From the NCBI GenBank assembly GCA_944323595.1, contig CALUTF010000012.1, forward strand, positions 1 through 44,394: DNA of 44,394 nt, given 5' to 3'. The notes under the pieces were generated by a model. It searched no databases. It had not been told where the DNA came from and saw nothing but the letters and a program-made list of their open reading frames with translations. This DNA is from Candidatus Gastranaerophilales bacterium. GTDB lineage: Bacteria; Cyanobacteriota; Vampirovibrionia; Gastranaerophilales; Gastranaerophilaceae. Positions 1 through 6,563 of this stretch are shown here, one piece after another. The first letter of the stretch is position 1, and every line of letters starts with the position of its first letter. Made by a program: the position numbers and the translations under genes.

Positions 1-4
1 TAAC

Positions 5-77
5 TGGGCGATACGTGACTCGAACACGTGACCCTCACAACGTCAATGTGATGCGCTACCAACTGCGCTAATCGCCC
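5..77 (-). tRNA. tRNA-Val (GAC)
   Basis: Read on the minus strand this folds as a full cloverleaf. The acceptor GGGCGAT pairs with ATCGCCC, the D stem is GCGC/GCGC, the anticodon stem is TCACA/TGTGA around the loop TTGACGT (anticodon GAC, Val codons GUC/GUU), and the T arm is ACGTG-TTCGAGT-CACGT. The discriminator base is A and no CCA is encoded. Two degenerate copies of its 5' end occur in the tandem repeat that follows. Confidence 0.95.
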
Positions 78-111
78 ATGTAATAAAAAATGTAGTTAAA
101 TTGTTTGGCTT

Positions 112-325
112 AGCTTGTTGGCAGCCTGCGCTACCGTACCTCTCCTCAAATATGACATTAAGTCATATTCTCGTCGGCAGAGTGCTAATCGCCTGTATAA
201 AAATATTAAATTGTCAAAATCAGCTTGTTGGCAGCCTGCGCTACCGTACCTCTCCTCAAATATGACATTAAGTCATATTTTCGTCGGCAGAGTGCTAATC
301 GCCCATAAAAATATTAAGTTGTCAA
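112..325. repeat. two-copy 110-bp tandem repeat with tRNA-Val 5'-end fragments
   Basis: Two copies of a unit of about 105 bp start at 112 and 222 (period 110) and differ at only a few positions. Each has an inverted repeat, AATATGAC-N5-GTCATATT, in its middle. Each ends in GCTAATCGCC followed by an A/T-rich tail, which matches the minus-strand tRNA-Val 5' end and its upstream flank at 66-105. The string TGCGCTACC, also part of the tRNA D arm, recurs near the start of each copy. The units therefore look like partial tRNA-region duplications carrying a palindromic insert. I find no credible gene between 78 and 388. Confidence 0.8.
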
Positions 326-353
326 TTTTACATAGCGCTTCGCGCAGTTGTTT

Positions 354-380
354 ATGTAGGTTGGGTTTACCAACCCAACA
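354..380. repeat. REP-like hairpin (TGTAGGTTGGG family)
   Basis: TGTAGG is followed by a perfect hairpin, GTTGGGTT-TACC-AACCCAAC. The same architecture of an 8-bp stem and 4-nt loop occurs at 11858-11883 and 43774-43793. It resembles the TGTAGGTTGGGTT repeats I know from cyanobacterial intergenic regions; that resemblance is from memory. Confidence 0.6.
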
Positions 381-388
381 GTAAAATT

Positions 389-616
389 TTAGCCTTGCTT
401 TTTACTGAAATGAGCCATTAACTTACCGATTCCGTTGCGCATTTTTATGAAAGGATTTGAATTATGCGGCTTTTCTGATGAAATAAATTTATCAGCGGTA
501 TTATCAGCTTTAGGCAATATTCTTACAGATTCTACAGGCTTTTTATATGTAAGAGGTTTGATGGCTTTATCTATTGTAGAAACAGGATTATCTGATATAC
601 CAAAAATTTTACCCAC
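389..616 (-). CDS. small hypothetical protein, 75 aa
   Basis: I do not recognise this protein. The start is GTG at 616, chosen because a strong ribosome binding site, AGGAGGT, lies six bases upstream. The product is basic, with many Lys, Ser and Asn residues and no membrane segment or known motif. Its 3' end lies in a short hairpin (CAGTAAAA/TTTTACTG, 379-407) that could end transcription. The gene follows tRNA-Cys on the same strand with only 22 bp between them, so the two may share a transcript. The good Shine-Dalgarno sequence is the main reason to accept it as real. Confidence 0.6.
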   Translation of the reverse strand: MGKIFGISDNPVSTIDKAIKPLTYKKPVESVRILPKADNTADKFISSEKPHNSNPFIKMRNGIGKLMAHFSKKQG

Positions 617-638
617 TTATTACCTCCTAATATAAAAA

Positions 639-709
639 AGGCGACACCCGGATTCGAACCGGGGGTAAAAGCTTTGCAGGCTTCTGCCTTACCACTTGGC
701 CATGTCGCC
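639..709 (-). tRNA. tRNA-Cys (GCA)
   Basis: The minus strand folds with acceptor GGCGACA/TGTCGCC, anticodon stem GAAGC/GCTTT and loop CTGCAAA (anticodon GCA), and a T arm CCCGG-TTCGAAT-CCGGG. The discriminator is T, as expected for tRNA-Cys. No CCA is encoded. Confidence 0.95.
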
Positions 710-901
710 ATCCTCGTTACTCTATCATAAAAAAGACATACTGTAATGTCAAGGTATTCCATTGGGGACTTATATACAACTTTACACCAAATACACTCAA
801 AATATAGGTATAATGTCATTCCGAACTTAGTAGTAAGACCCTGAAACAAGTTCATGGTGACATTTTAACCTTTTTTAGTGAAAATGCGATATAAATCCCT
901 T

Positions 902-1123
902 CTATTGCTCAAAATCAAAGAGCTCTTTAATCGGAACTTCAAGGGCATTAGAGATTTTTATCAATGTTTTTAGCCCAGGCTTATTTATATTGGCTTCGAT
1001 TTTACAGAGATAATCCAAACTTATCCCGCTTATTTCCGCCAGTTTTTCCTGTGTTAAACGAGCGTTTTCTCTTAGCGTTTTTATTCGTTTCCCCAATTTA
1101 TTGTAAAGTTCATTTTCGTTCAT
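902..1123 (-). CDS. XRE-family helix-turn-helix regulator, 73 aa
   Basis: This is a single Cro/C1-type DNA-binding domain. Residues about 10-65 carry the family pattern: basic helix 1 (KRIKTLRENA), helices 2-3 TQEKLAEISGISLDYLCKIE, then a P-G-L-KTLIKISNAL stretch. There is no sensor domain, so it is a minimal repressor type. It is divergent from the prepilin gene that starts 66 bp away. The space between them holds a symmetric site (TTTACTGG-N7-CCAGTAAA) and a third half-site close to its own start, so autoregulation and control of the prepilin are likely. No clear Shine-Dalgarno sequence precedes its ATG. A second regulator of the same design sits at 37368-37586, also beside a prepilin gene. 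Confidence 0.88.
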   Translation of the reverse strand: MNENELYNKLGKRIKTLRENARLTQEKLAEISGISLDYLCKIEANINKPGLKTLIKISNALEVPIKELFDFEQ

Positions 1124-1133
1124 TTGACTAATC

Positions 1134-1178
1134 TTACTGGAAATGTTAATATAATTTTACTGGTAAATATCCAGTAAA
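1134..1178. promoter_or_regulatory. candidate operator of the XRE/prepilin pair
   Basis: The intergenic region has a perfect 8-bp inverted repeat, TTTACTGG (1156-1163) and CCAGTAAA (1171-1178), with a 7-bp spacer. An extra half-site TTACTGG lies at 1134-1140. A plus-strand -10-like TATAAT (1150-1155) lies between the half-sites, and TTGACT (1124-1129) is a poor -35 at 20 bp. Binding of the adjacent XRE protein here would cover the prepilin promoter and its ribosome binding site. The regulator-site match is inferred. Confidence 0.6.
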
Positions 1179-1189
1179 GGTGGGTGATT

Positions 1190-1921
1190 TTGAAAAAAGC
1201 TTTTACTTTGGCAGAAGTATTAATAACCCTTGGAGTTCTCGGTGTGGTTGCGGCGATGGTTATGCCTACGTTGATGTCAGAATTTCAGGAGAGGGTTTGG
1301 ATTACACGCTTAAAGCATACTGCTGCGGTATTATCGCAGGCTTATTTAATGGCTTCAAAAGATTACGGTGTTTCTGCGGAATGGAATCATAACGGCAGTG
1401 ATGAAGAACGTGCTGAGCGCTATTATAATTATTTGAAAGATTATATACAAAAACCTCTTATTTCTGATAAAAGATTTAACTACCAAATTAAAGAGTTAAG
1501 TGGTGACGGAAATTTTGCTCCAGGTATGAATAGTTCTTCAAATTATGGTTTTGTTTTAAACAACGGAACAATAATTTCTATTATGAAAACTGCATCTAAC
1601 GGACAGGGAGAGGATGCTGAAAACGGGCATGAATATGGTGAAAACCATTATTTTGTTGGTTTGGTAGTTGATGTAAATGGTCAGCAAAAACCAAATGTTT
1701 TAGGTAAAGATGTCTTCCTTTTATTTTTAGAACCTAATAAAGTTGTTGTTGAGGGATATGACCTCTGGTGGGTAACACGCCGTTCTTGTTCTACGACAGA
1801 ACACGATGCCTGGTGGGCAGGAGGTGCTTGCGCAACCTGGGTTTTAAAAATGGGCAATATGGATTATCTGCATAGAGAACTTACTACAGAAGAGTGGGAT
1901 AGCATTAAAGTAGGTAATTAG
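1190..1921 (+). CDS. type IV prepilin-like (pseudopilin) protein
   Basis: The N-terminus is a class III signal: short KKA, then FTLAEVLITLGVLGVVAAMVMPTLM, with the conserved Glu at +5 of the mature protein and a hydrophobic helix for membrane insertion and pilus packing. Prepilin peptidase would cut after Ala (A|FTLAE) instead of the usual Gly. The C-terminal part has the motif DVNGQQKPNVLGKDVF, shared in form with the prepilin at 37695-38432 (DANGYAKPNQYGRDIF). I chose TTG at 1190, since AGGTGG lies nine bases upstream. GTG at 1184 would add two residues but sits almost on the ribosome binding site. The gene is divergent from an XRE regulator and ends before a strong hairpin. Whether it is a structural pilin or a secretion pseudopilin is not visible. 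Confidence 0.88.
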   Translation: MKKAFTLAEVLITLGVLGVVAAMVMPTLMSEFQERVWITRLKHTAAVLSQAYLMASKDYGVSAEWNHNGSDEERAERYYNYLKDYIQKPLISDKRFNYQIKELSGDGNFAPGMNSSSNYGFVLNNGTIISIMKTASNGQGEDAENGHEYGENHYFVGLVVDVNGQQKPNVLGKDVFLLFLEPNKVVVEGYDLWWVTRRSCSTTEHDAWWAGGACATWVLKMGNMDYLHRELTTEEWDSIKVGN

Positions 1922-1946
1922 TTATTACATGTTTTTATAATCAAAA

Positions 1947-1980
1947 AATAAACCGTCAATTATAAAATTGACGGTTTATT
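1947..1980. terminator. bidirectional terminator between prepilin and adhE
   Basis: A 15-bp perfect stem, AATAAACCGTCAATT pairing with AATTGACGGTTTATT around a 4-nt loop, lies between the convergent ends of the two genes. It has A/T-rich flanks on both sides. Confidence 0.85.
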
Positions 1981-2009
1981 TTATCAAATGGCTTTAATCT
2001 TTAAGCTAT

Positions 2010-4688
2010 TTATTTTTTAGATGTTGAATAGTAATCTCTAACTACACCGTTGAATGCGTCGATGTAAATAGCTTTGATATCTTCCATAAGCGGATATGCA
2101 GGGTTTGCACCTGTGCATTGGTCGTCGAATGCTAATTCAACCATTTCGTCCAATTTAGCGTTGAAGTCAGCTTCTTTTACGCCAAAGTCTTTGATTGAAT
2201 TTGGAAGATTGATAGCGTGCATTAACTTGTCAATAGCTTCAATCAGCAATTCAACTTTTTCGTCATCATTTTTGCCGCCTAAGCCAAGTTCATCTGCAAT
2301 TTGACCGTATTTAGCTTTTGCATTAGGGAACTTGTATTGCGGGAAGATACATTGTTTTTTCGGACAATCAACAGCGTTGTATTTGATTACCTGTCTGATT
2401 AACAATGCGTTAGCAACACCGTGAGGTACATTGAACATTGCACCTAATTTGTGTGCCATTGAGTGGCATAATCCTAAGAATGAGTTTGCAAATGCCATAC
2501 CTGCAATTGTTGCAGCATAGTGCATTTTTTCTCTTGCTATAGGATCGTTTGCACCTTCAGTCCAAGATCTTTCAAGGTATCTGAATACAAGCTTTGTAGC
2601 TTCCAAAGCATTTGAATTTGTGAAGTTTGTAGCCATAGCTGAAACGTAAGCTTCAAGAGAGTGAACAAGTGCGTCAATACCTGATGCAGCGGTCAATCCT
2701 TTAGGCATACCGTCTACAAAGTTCGGGTCAATGATTGCCATATTAGGTGTTAATGCGTAATCAGCGATTGCGTATTTAACGTGTGTTTCGTCATCTGTGA
2801 TGATTGCAAACGGTGTAACTTCTGAACCTGTACCTGAAGTTGTAGGAATTGCAACCATTGTTGCTTTTTTGCCCAAGTCAGGAATTCTGCAGATTCTCTT
2901 TCTGATATCCATAAATCTCATAGAGATATCTTCGAATACAGTGTCAGGTTGTTCATACATTAACCACATAATCTTAGCAGCATCCATCGGAGAACCTCCG
3001 CCTAATGAGATGATTACATCAGGTTCGTAAGGTCTGATGATTTCCATTGCCTGATTGATAGTAGACAAAGTTGGATCCGGTTTTACATCAAAGAAGATTT
3101 GGTGATCAATACCGATTTCATCCAATACGTTAACGATGCTGTCTACGGCGCCGGAATTGAACAGGAATCTGTCAGTTACAATAAAGGCACGTTTTTTGCC
3201 TTCAAGTTCACGGAGTGCAAGGTCAACAGCACCTCTTTTGAAGTAAACTTTCGGCGGAACTTTAAACCAGAGCATATTTTCTCTCCTTTCTGCAACTGTT
3301 TTGTAGTTTAATAAGTTTTCAACTCCGATGTTACCGGATATAGCGTTTTTACCCCATGAGCCGCAGCCGAGAGATAATGACGGTTCAAGTTTGAAGTTGT
3401 ATAAGTCACCGATACCGCCCTGTGCAGATGGAGAGTTAATCAATACTCTGCAGGCAGGCATTTTTTCAGCAAATTTGTCAACTCTTTCCTGACGACGTGT
3501 ATCTGTATAAAGGTCTGCAGAGTGACCTGCACCGCCTTTAGAAACAAGTTCGTAAGTCATTTCTGTTGCTTCATCAAAGTCTTTTGCTTTATACATAGTT
3601 AAAATCGGTGATAATTTTTCTCTTGAGAACGGATCTTCCCAATCTACTGATGGTCTTTCTGCAAGAAGAATTTTTGCTGTTGCCGGAACTTCAAATCCTG
3701 CTAATTCAGCGATTTTGTGTGCCGGTTGGCCTACGATTGCAGGGTGAGCAGTTCCTCTTTTCGGATCAATGAACGGAAGATCTATCAATTTCTTTTCGTC
3801 ATTTTTATTTAAAAGATATGCACCTCTGTAGATGAATTCTTTTTTAACTTCTTCGTAAACTTTGTCTACAACGATAACTGATTGTTCTGAAGCACAAATC
3901 ATACCGTTATCAAATGTTTTTGACATAAGAATTGAAGAAACAGCCATTTTGATATCTGCAGTTTCATCAATAACTGCTGCTGCGTTACCAGGACCTACGC
4001 CCAATGCAGGGTTTCCTGATGAATATGCTGCTGTAACCATTCCAGGACCGCCTGTTGCTAAGATACATGCAATTGATTTGTGTTTCATTAACTGGTTAGA
4101 TAATTCAATTGACGGAACATCAATCCAGCCGATAATATCTTCAGGTGCACCTGCTTTTACTGCAGCTTCCAAAACTAATTTTGCAGCGGCTATTGTGCAT
4201 TTTGTTGCTCTAGGGTGCGGTGAAAAGATGATTGCGTTTCTTGTTTTTAATGCAATCAATGACTTAAAGATTGCAGTTGATGTAGGGTTTGTTGTAGGGA
4301 TGATACCTGCAATTACGCCTAAAGGTTCTGCAACTACTTTAATACCGTTGGTTCTGTCTTCTTTAATAATACCGCAGGTTTTTGCGTTTTTGTGTTTGTT
4401 GTAGATGTATTCAGAAGCAAAGTGGTTTTTAATAATTTTATCTTCCAGTACACCCATACCTGTTTCTTCAACAGCCATTCTTGCTAAAGGAATACGGGCT
4501 TTGTCTGCTGCAGTTGCTGCTGCTTTGAAGATTGCATCCACTTGTTCCTGAGTAAATGTTGAGTAAATTTTTTGAGCTTTCTTAACTCTTTCAATAAGCA
4601 ATTCCAATTGCTCTGCGTTGTCAACCAGACTTGACTTGTTTAAAGTCTGTTCAAGGCTTTCAACGGTCTTTTTGCTTTTTGTTGCCAT
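2010..4688 (-). CDS. adhE: bifunctional acetaldehyde-CoA / alcohol dehydrogenase AdhE
   Basis: At 892 aa this is the full length of the AdhE fusion. The N-terminal half (about 1-440) is a CoA-acylating aldehyde dehydrogenase. Its catalytic Cys265 lies in FDNGMICASEQS, and ATGGPGMVTAAYSSG and GVGPGN belong to the same fold. The C-terminal half (about 455-892) is an iron-dependent alcohol dehydrogenase with the nucleotide-binding GGGSPMDAAK and iron-ligand histidines in ALVHSLEAYVS and HSMAHKLGAMFNVPHG. It converts acetyl-CoA to ethanol in two NADH-dependent steps, in the cytoplasm, and is known to polymerise into spirosomes. AAAGGAG lies about nine bases before the ATG. Upstream are a good promoter and an 18-bp Rex-like operator, so NADH/NAD+ control is likely. 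It is a single-gene unit that ends at the bidirectional hairpin. Confidence 0.97.
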   Translation of the reverse strand: MATKSKKTVESLEQTLNKSSLVDNAEQLELLIERVKKAQKIYSTFTQEQVDAIFKAAATAADKARIPLARMAVEETGMGVLEDKIIKNHFASEYIYNKHKNAKTCGIIKEDRTNGIKVVAEPLGVIAGIIPTTNPTSTAIFKSLIALKTRNAIIFSPHPRATKCTIAAAKLVLEAAVKAGAPEDIIGWIDVPSIELSNQLMKHKSIACILATGGPGMVTAAYSSGNPALGVGPGNAAAVIDETADIKMAVSSILMSKTFDNGMICASEQSVIVVDKVYEEVKKEFIYRGAYLLNKNDEKKLIDLPFIDPKRGTAHPAIVGQPAHKIAELAGFEVPATAKILLAERPSVDWEDPFSREKLSPILTMYKAKDFDEATEMTYELVSKGGAGHSADLYTDTRRQERVDKFAEKMPACRVLINSPSAQGGIGDLYNFKLEPSLSLGCGSWGKNAISGNIGVENLLNYKTVAERRENMLWFKVPPKVYFKRGAVDLALRELEGKKRAFIVTDRFLFNSGAVDSIVNVLDEIGIDHQIFFDVKPDPTLSTINQAMEIIRPYEPDVIISLGGGSPMDAAKIMWLMYEQPDTVFEDISMRFMDIRKRICRIPDLGKKATMVAIPTTSGTGSEVTPFAIITDDETHVKYAIADYALTPNMAIIDPNFVDGMPKGLTAASGIDALVHSLEAYVSAMATNFTNSNALEATKLVFRYLERSWTEGANDPIAREKMHYAATIAGMAFANSFLGLCHSMAHKLGAMFNVPHGVANALLIRQVIKYNAVDCPKKQCIFPQYKFPNAKAKYGQIADELGLGGKNDDEKVELLIEAIDKLMHAINLPNSIKDFGVKEADFNAKLDEMVELAFDDQCTGANPAYPLMEDIKAIYIDAFNGVVRDYYSTSKK

Positions 4689-4731
4689 AGTGTTTTATCT
4701 CCTTTATTAAAAACAAATCATCTTTTTCTTT

Positions 4732-4782
4732 TCGTGATTTATTTCACAATTACATTTTAAAACAAAGAAGAATAAAAATCAA
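4732..4782 (-). promoter_or_regulatory. adhE promoter with Rex-like operator
   Basis: On the minus strand, -35 TTGATT (4777-4782) and -10 TAAAAT (4754-4759) are separated by 17 bp, putting the start point near 4747. Exactly there lies TTGTGAAATAAATCACGA (4732-4749), which matches the Rex consensus TTGTGAAATATTTCACAA, as I recall it, at 15 of 18 positions. Rex is a redox-sensing repressor that releases DNA when NADH is high and commonly controls adhE. A CRP/FNR-family site (TGTGA-N6-TCACG) is the alternative reading. Confidence 0.65.
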
Positions 4783-4857
4783 GTGTATCTGATACAATCT
4801 TTATCTAATTTTAATATTATACATTAAATGGATGAAACTTTTGGGGGATAAGGATTG

Positions 4858-4870
4858 TATAATATTTTAT
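4858..4870 (+). promoter_or_regulatory. -10 box directly upstream of an ATG (possible leaderless start)
   Basis: A perfect TATAAT (4858-4863) is followed by only seven bases and then ATG (4871). Transcription would begin at or next to the start codon. No good -35 is visible. Confidence 0.4.
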
Positions 4871-5572
4871 ATGTGCAGTTTATCTGAAAAATTTGCAAAT
4901 TTATTTTTAGCTATGAGAGAAAGAATGCTTGCAAAAAAGTTGAGCAAAACTTTTGGCAGTTCTTTTCAAAACAAAACAAGCAAGACTATTCTTTCCGGTA
5001 TGGAAACTATGACATTGAGCGCTGAAACCGATAAAAAAAGGGAGCAGGTGCTCAATAGTGTTACGGAAATTATGATTTCCGCCAAGAATAATCCCCAAAA
5101 AATGCTTGACTATATAAAAAGCACCGGTACAAAGGTTTATGTTATAAAAAATAACTCAAAACTTTTGAAAAATCTGGGCGAAGAGGATGGTTTTATTCTT
5201 CCTGCAGACGGGATTAAGGCTGTTACTTTGAACTTGGCTCTGAATAATGCATTTAGTTTCAAAACACCGGCTATGTTTGTATTTAGAGAAGAAATGCTTG
5301 ACGAATACTATATTTTGCAGCAATTTTATAAATGGTTTTCTTACAGGAGCGGACTTCCGGGATTTGATACCCGAACTCAGAATATATTTAAGAAGTATAT
5401 GACTAAAGGTTATGATATTTCAAAGCTGACTCTGGAGGAAACTCTTATGCTTCAAGAGGCTGTAGCGCGGGATACAGAGGCTACGGATTTTGCAATAGAA
5501 GTTGCAAGACTGCGTGACGGCGGGCGTAATGTGCTTAATAAAATGCAAAAAGACGGCGGTGCCAGTATTTAA
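4871..5572 (+). CDS. hypothetical protein, about 233 aa
   Basis: I do not recognise a family. The protein is soluble in appearance: a basic N-terminal part rich in Lys and Ser, then a mixed alpha/beta middle with NNAFSFKTPAMFVFREEML, an aromatic YKWFSYRSGLPGF segment, and a helical acidic C-terminus with EETLMLQEAVARDTEA. I prefer ATG 4871 because a TATAAT lies seven bases upstream. ATG 4832 in the same frame would add 13 residues and place the -10 box inside the coding region. Neither start has a Shine-Dalgarno sequence. The gene stands alone, divergent from adhE, and ends before a hairpin. Confidence 0.7.
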   Translation: MCSLSEKFANLFLAMRERMLAKKLSKTFGSSFQNKTSKTILSGMETMTLSAETDKKREQVLNSVTEIMISAKNNPQKMLDYIKSTGTKVYVIKNNSKLLKNLGEEDGFILPADGIKAVTLNLALNNAFSFKTPAMFVFREEMLDEYYILQQFYKWFSYRSGLPGFDTRTQNIFKKYMTKGYDISKLTLEETLMLQEAVARDTEATDFAIEVARLRDGGRNVLNKMQKDGGASI

Positions 5573-5592
5573 TAAAAATGCTTATATATAAA

Positions 5593-5619
5593 AGCCACTC
5601 TTAATTTTTAAGAATGGCT
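5593..5619 (+). terminator. putative terminator
   Basis: The arms AGCCACTCTTAA and TTAAGAATGGCT form a 12-bp stem with one C-A mismatch and a 3-nt loop, 20 bp after the stop codon at 5572. The T-tract is weak. Confidence 0.55.
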
Positions 5620-5711
5620 TATCATAAAATAGTTTACTTAGATTTGTATATGGATAAGTATTTTAGGGGTAAATGTTGGTTTACTGTTTTTGGGGGCTGA
5701 CTTAAAAAACG

Positions 5712-5993
5712 TTATGCAACATAGTCAACGTGTTGTTTTGAGTTATTGTTGTCAGCATTATTTTTGTTTGGTGTAAATAAGATATTATAAGTCTTGACAA
5801 ATTTGTAAGCTAAAGCAGGAATCATACTTGATTGTACAGCATCAGCTTTTGTTGATCTTTCAAATTCTTTTTGAAAGTTTATGCCTGCATTAGGATTTTG
5901 CAAAGGCAAAATCGCTACGTTAGATTTAATATCATTTACACGGTTTTCTTTAAAAGAAATATTATTATTTGTATTAATTGCGTTTATTTTCAT
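5712..5993 (-). CDS. small Asn-rich hypothetical protein, 93 aa
   Basis: The start is the ATG at 5993, chosen because AAAGGAGGG lies about six bases upstream. An in-frame ATG at 6038 would lack such a site. The protein begins MKINAINTNNNISFKEN, is polar and Asn-rich, and has no membrane span. Short N-termini of the form NxISFK recur in small proteins of gut Melainabacteria as I remember them, but no function is known to me. The region AYKFVKTYNILFTP near residue 70 is its only hydrophobic patch. Confidence 0.72.
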   Translation of the reverse strand: MKINAINTNNNISFKENRVNDIKSNVAILPLQNPNAGINFQKEFERSTKADAVQSSMIPALAYKFVKTYNILFTPNKNNADNNNSKQHVDYVA

Positions 5994-6563
5994 TTTAATC
6001 CCTCCTTTGAGGCTTGTTATTAAGTGTTTAATTAACACTTCATCTTACACATTCACTATAAACTATAATAAATAATTTGTCAACCCTTATTGTGAATATT
6101 TGTTAAGAATGTTTCAATGTCTTGAAATATAAGGGTTTTGCCATAAAGTGGAAGATGTACACTTATTCTTTGATTATAGTGATTTTTTATTAATTTATAA
6201 ATTGCCCATGCTTCTAATTTTTATTTTTTTTATTACCCAAGTGGGTAATTGTTTATTAAAAGTGTTTTTGATTACATGTAAATATCGAAAGTTTCAATAC
6301 TTCCAACAATACTTAATTCCAACGGGGACAATAGTTTCCCCTGTTTTTTTGTCTGAAAAATATACTACAAGAATAGTGTATTAATAGTGTATTTTGTACG
6401 TTTATTTTTTAGCACAATATTTGATATCGTTTGTGTAAGTATTTTTCATAAAAAAGCATGCTGCAAATTAGTTAATGATTTTTATTTTGCATACGGCTTT
6501 TTTAGCCAATTCGGTGTGTAGTTGCACTGGCAGGATAGATGTCCATATACTTTCGTTATTTCT
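5994..6563. other. 570-bp intergenic region without a supported gene
   Basis: This stretch is very A/T-rich. It contains the 5' end of the small gene at 5712-5993, an inverted pair AACCCTTAT/ATAAGGGTT (about 6083-6135, widely spaced) and a hairpin at 6450-6503. The only longer reading frame (6148-6384, plus) starts with GTG without a ribosome binding site and reads as a low-complexity hydrophobic string. I see no RNA gene. Confidence 0.5.
6450..6503 (-). terminator. possible terminator of the lysC operon
   Basis: AAAAAAGC (6450-6457) pairs with GCTTTTTT (6496-6503), and after a 4x4 internal loop TGCAAA pairs with TTTGCA. It lies 60 bp downstream of the last minus-strand gene of the operon. 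Confidence 0.45.

Noticed and set aside
115-384. Open reading frame of 89 codons on the plus strand
   Set aside because: It runs through both tandem repeat copies and has no ribosome binding site; the translation simply repeats with the DNA.
571-855. Minus-strand reading frame of 94 codons
   Set aside because: It passes through the tRNA-Cys gene; the segment PSGKAEACKAFTPGSNPG is the tRNA sequence translated.
3862-4404. Long open frame (180 codons) antisense to adhE
   Set aside because: It is the shadow of a strongly coding adhE; its translation has no motif and no start signal.
4732-4749. Reading the adhE site as a CRP/FNR box
   Set aside because: TGTGA-N6-TCACG fits it in part, but the outer TT...A bases, the position over the start point and the target gene favour Rex. 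It is kept as an alternative in the feature entry.
6280-6345. GTTTCAATACTTCCAACAATA... resembling a CRISPR repeat start
   Set aside because: Only one copy is present; no second repeat at spacer distance and no cas genes in the window.
6148-6384. Hydrophobic reading frame of 78 codons in the gap
   Set aside because: GTG start without a ribosome binding site, low-complexity translation, and a local base composition no different from non-coding DNA.
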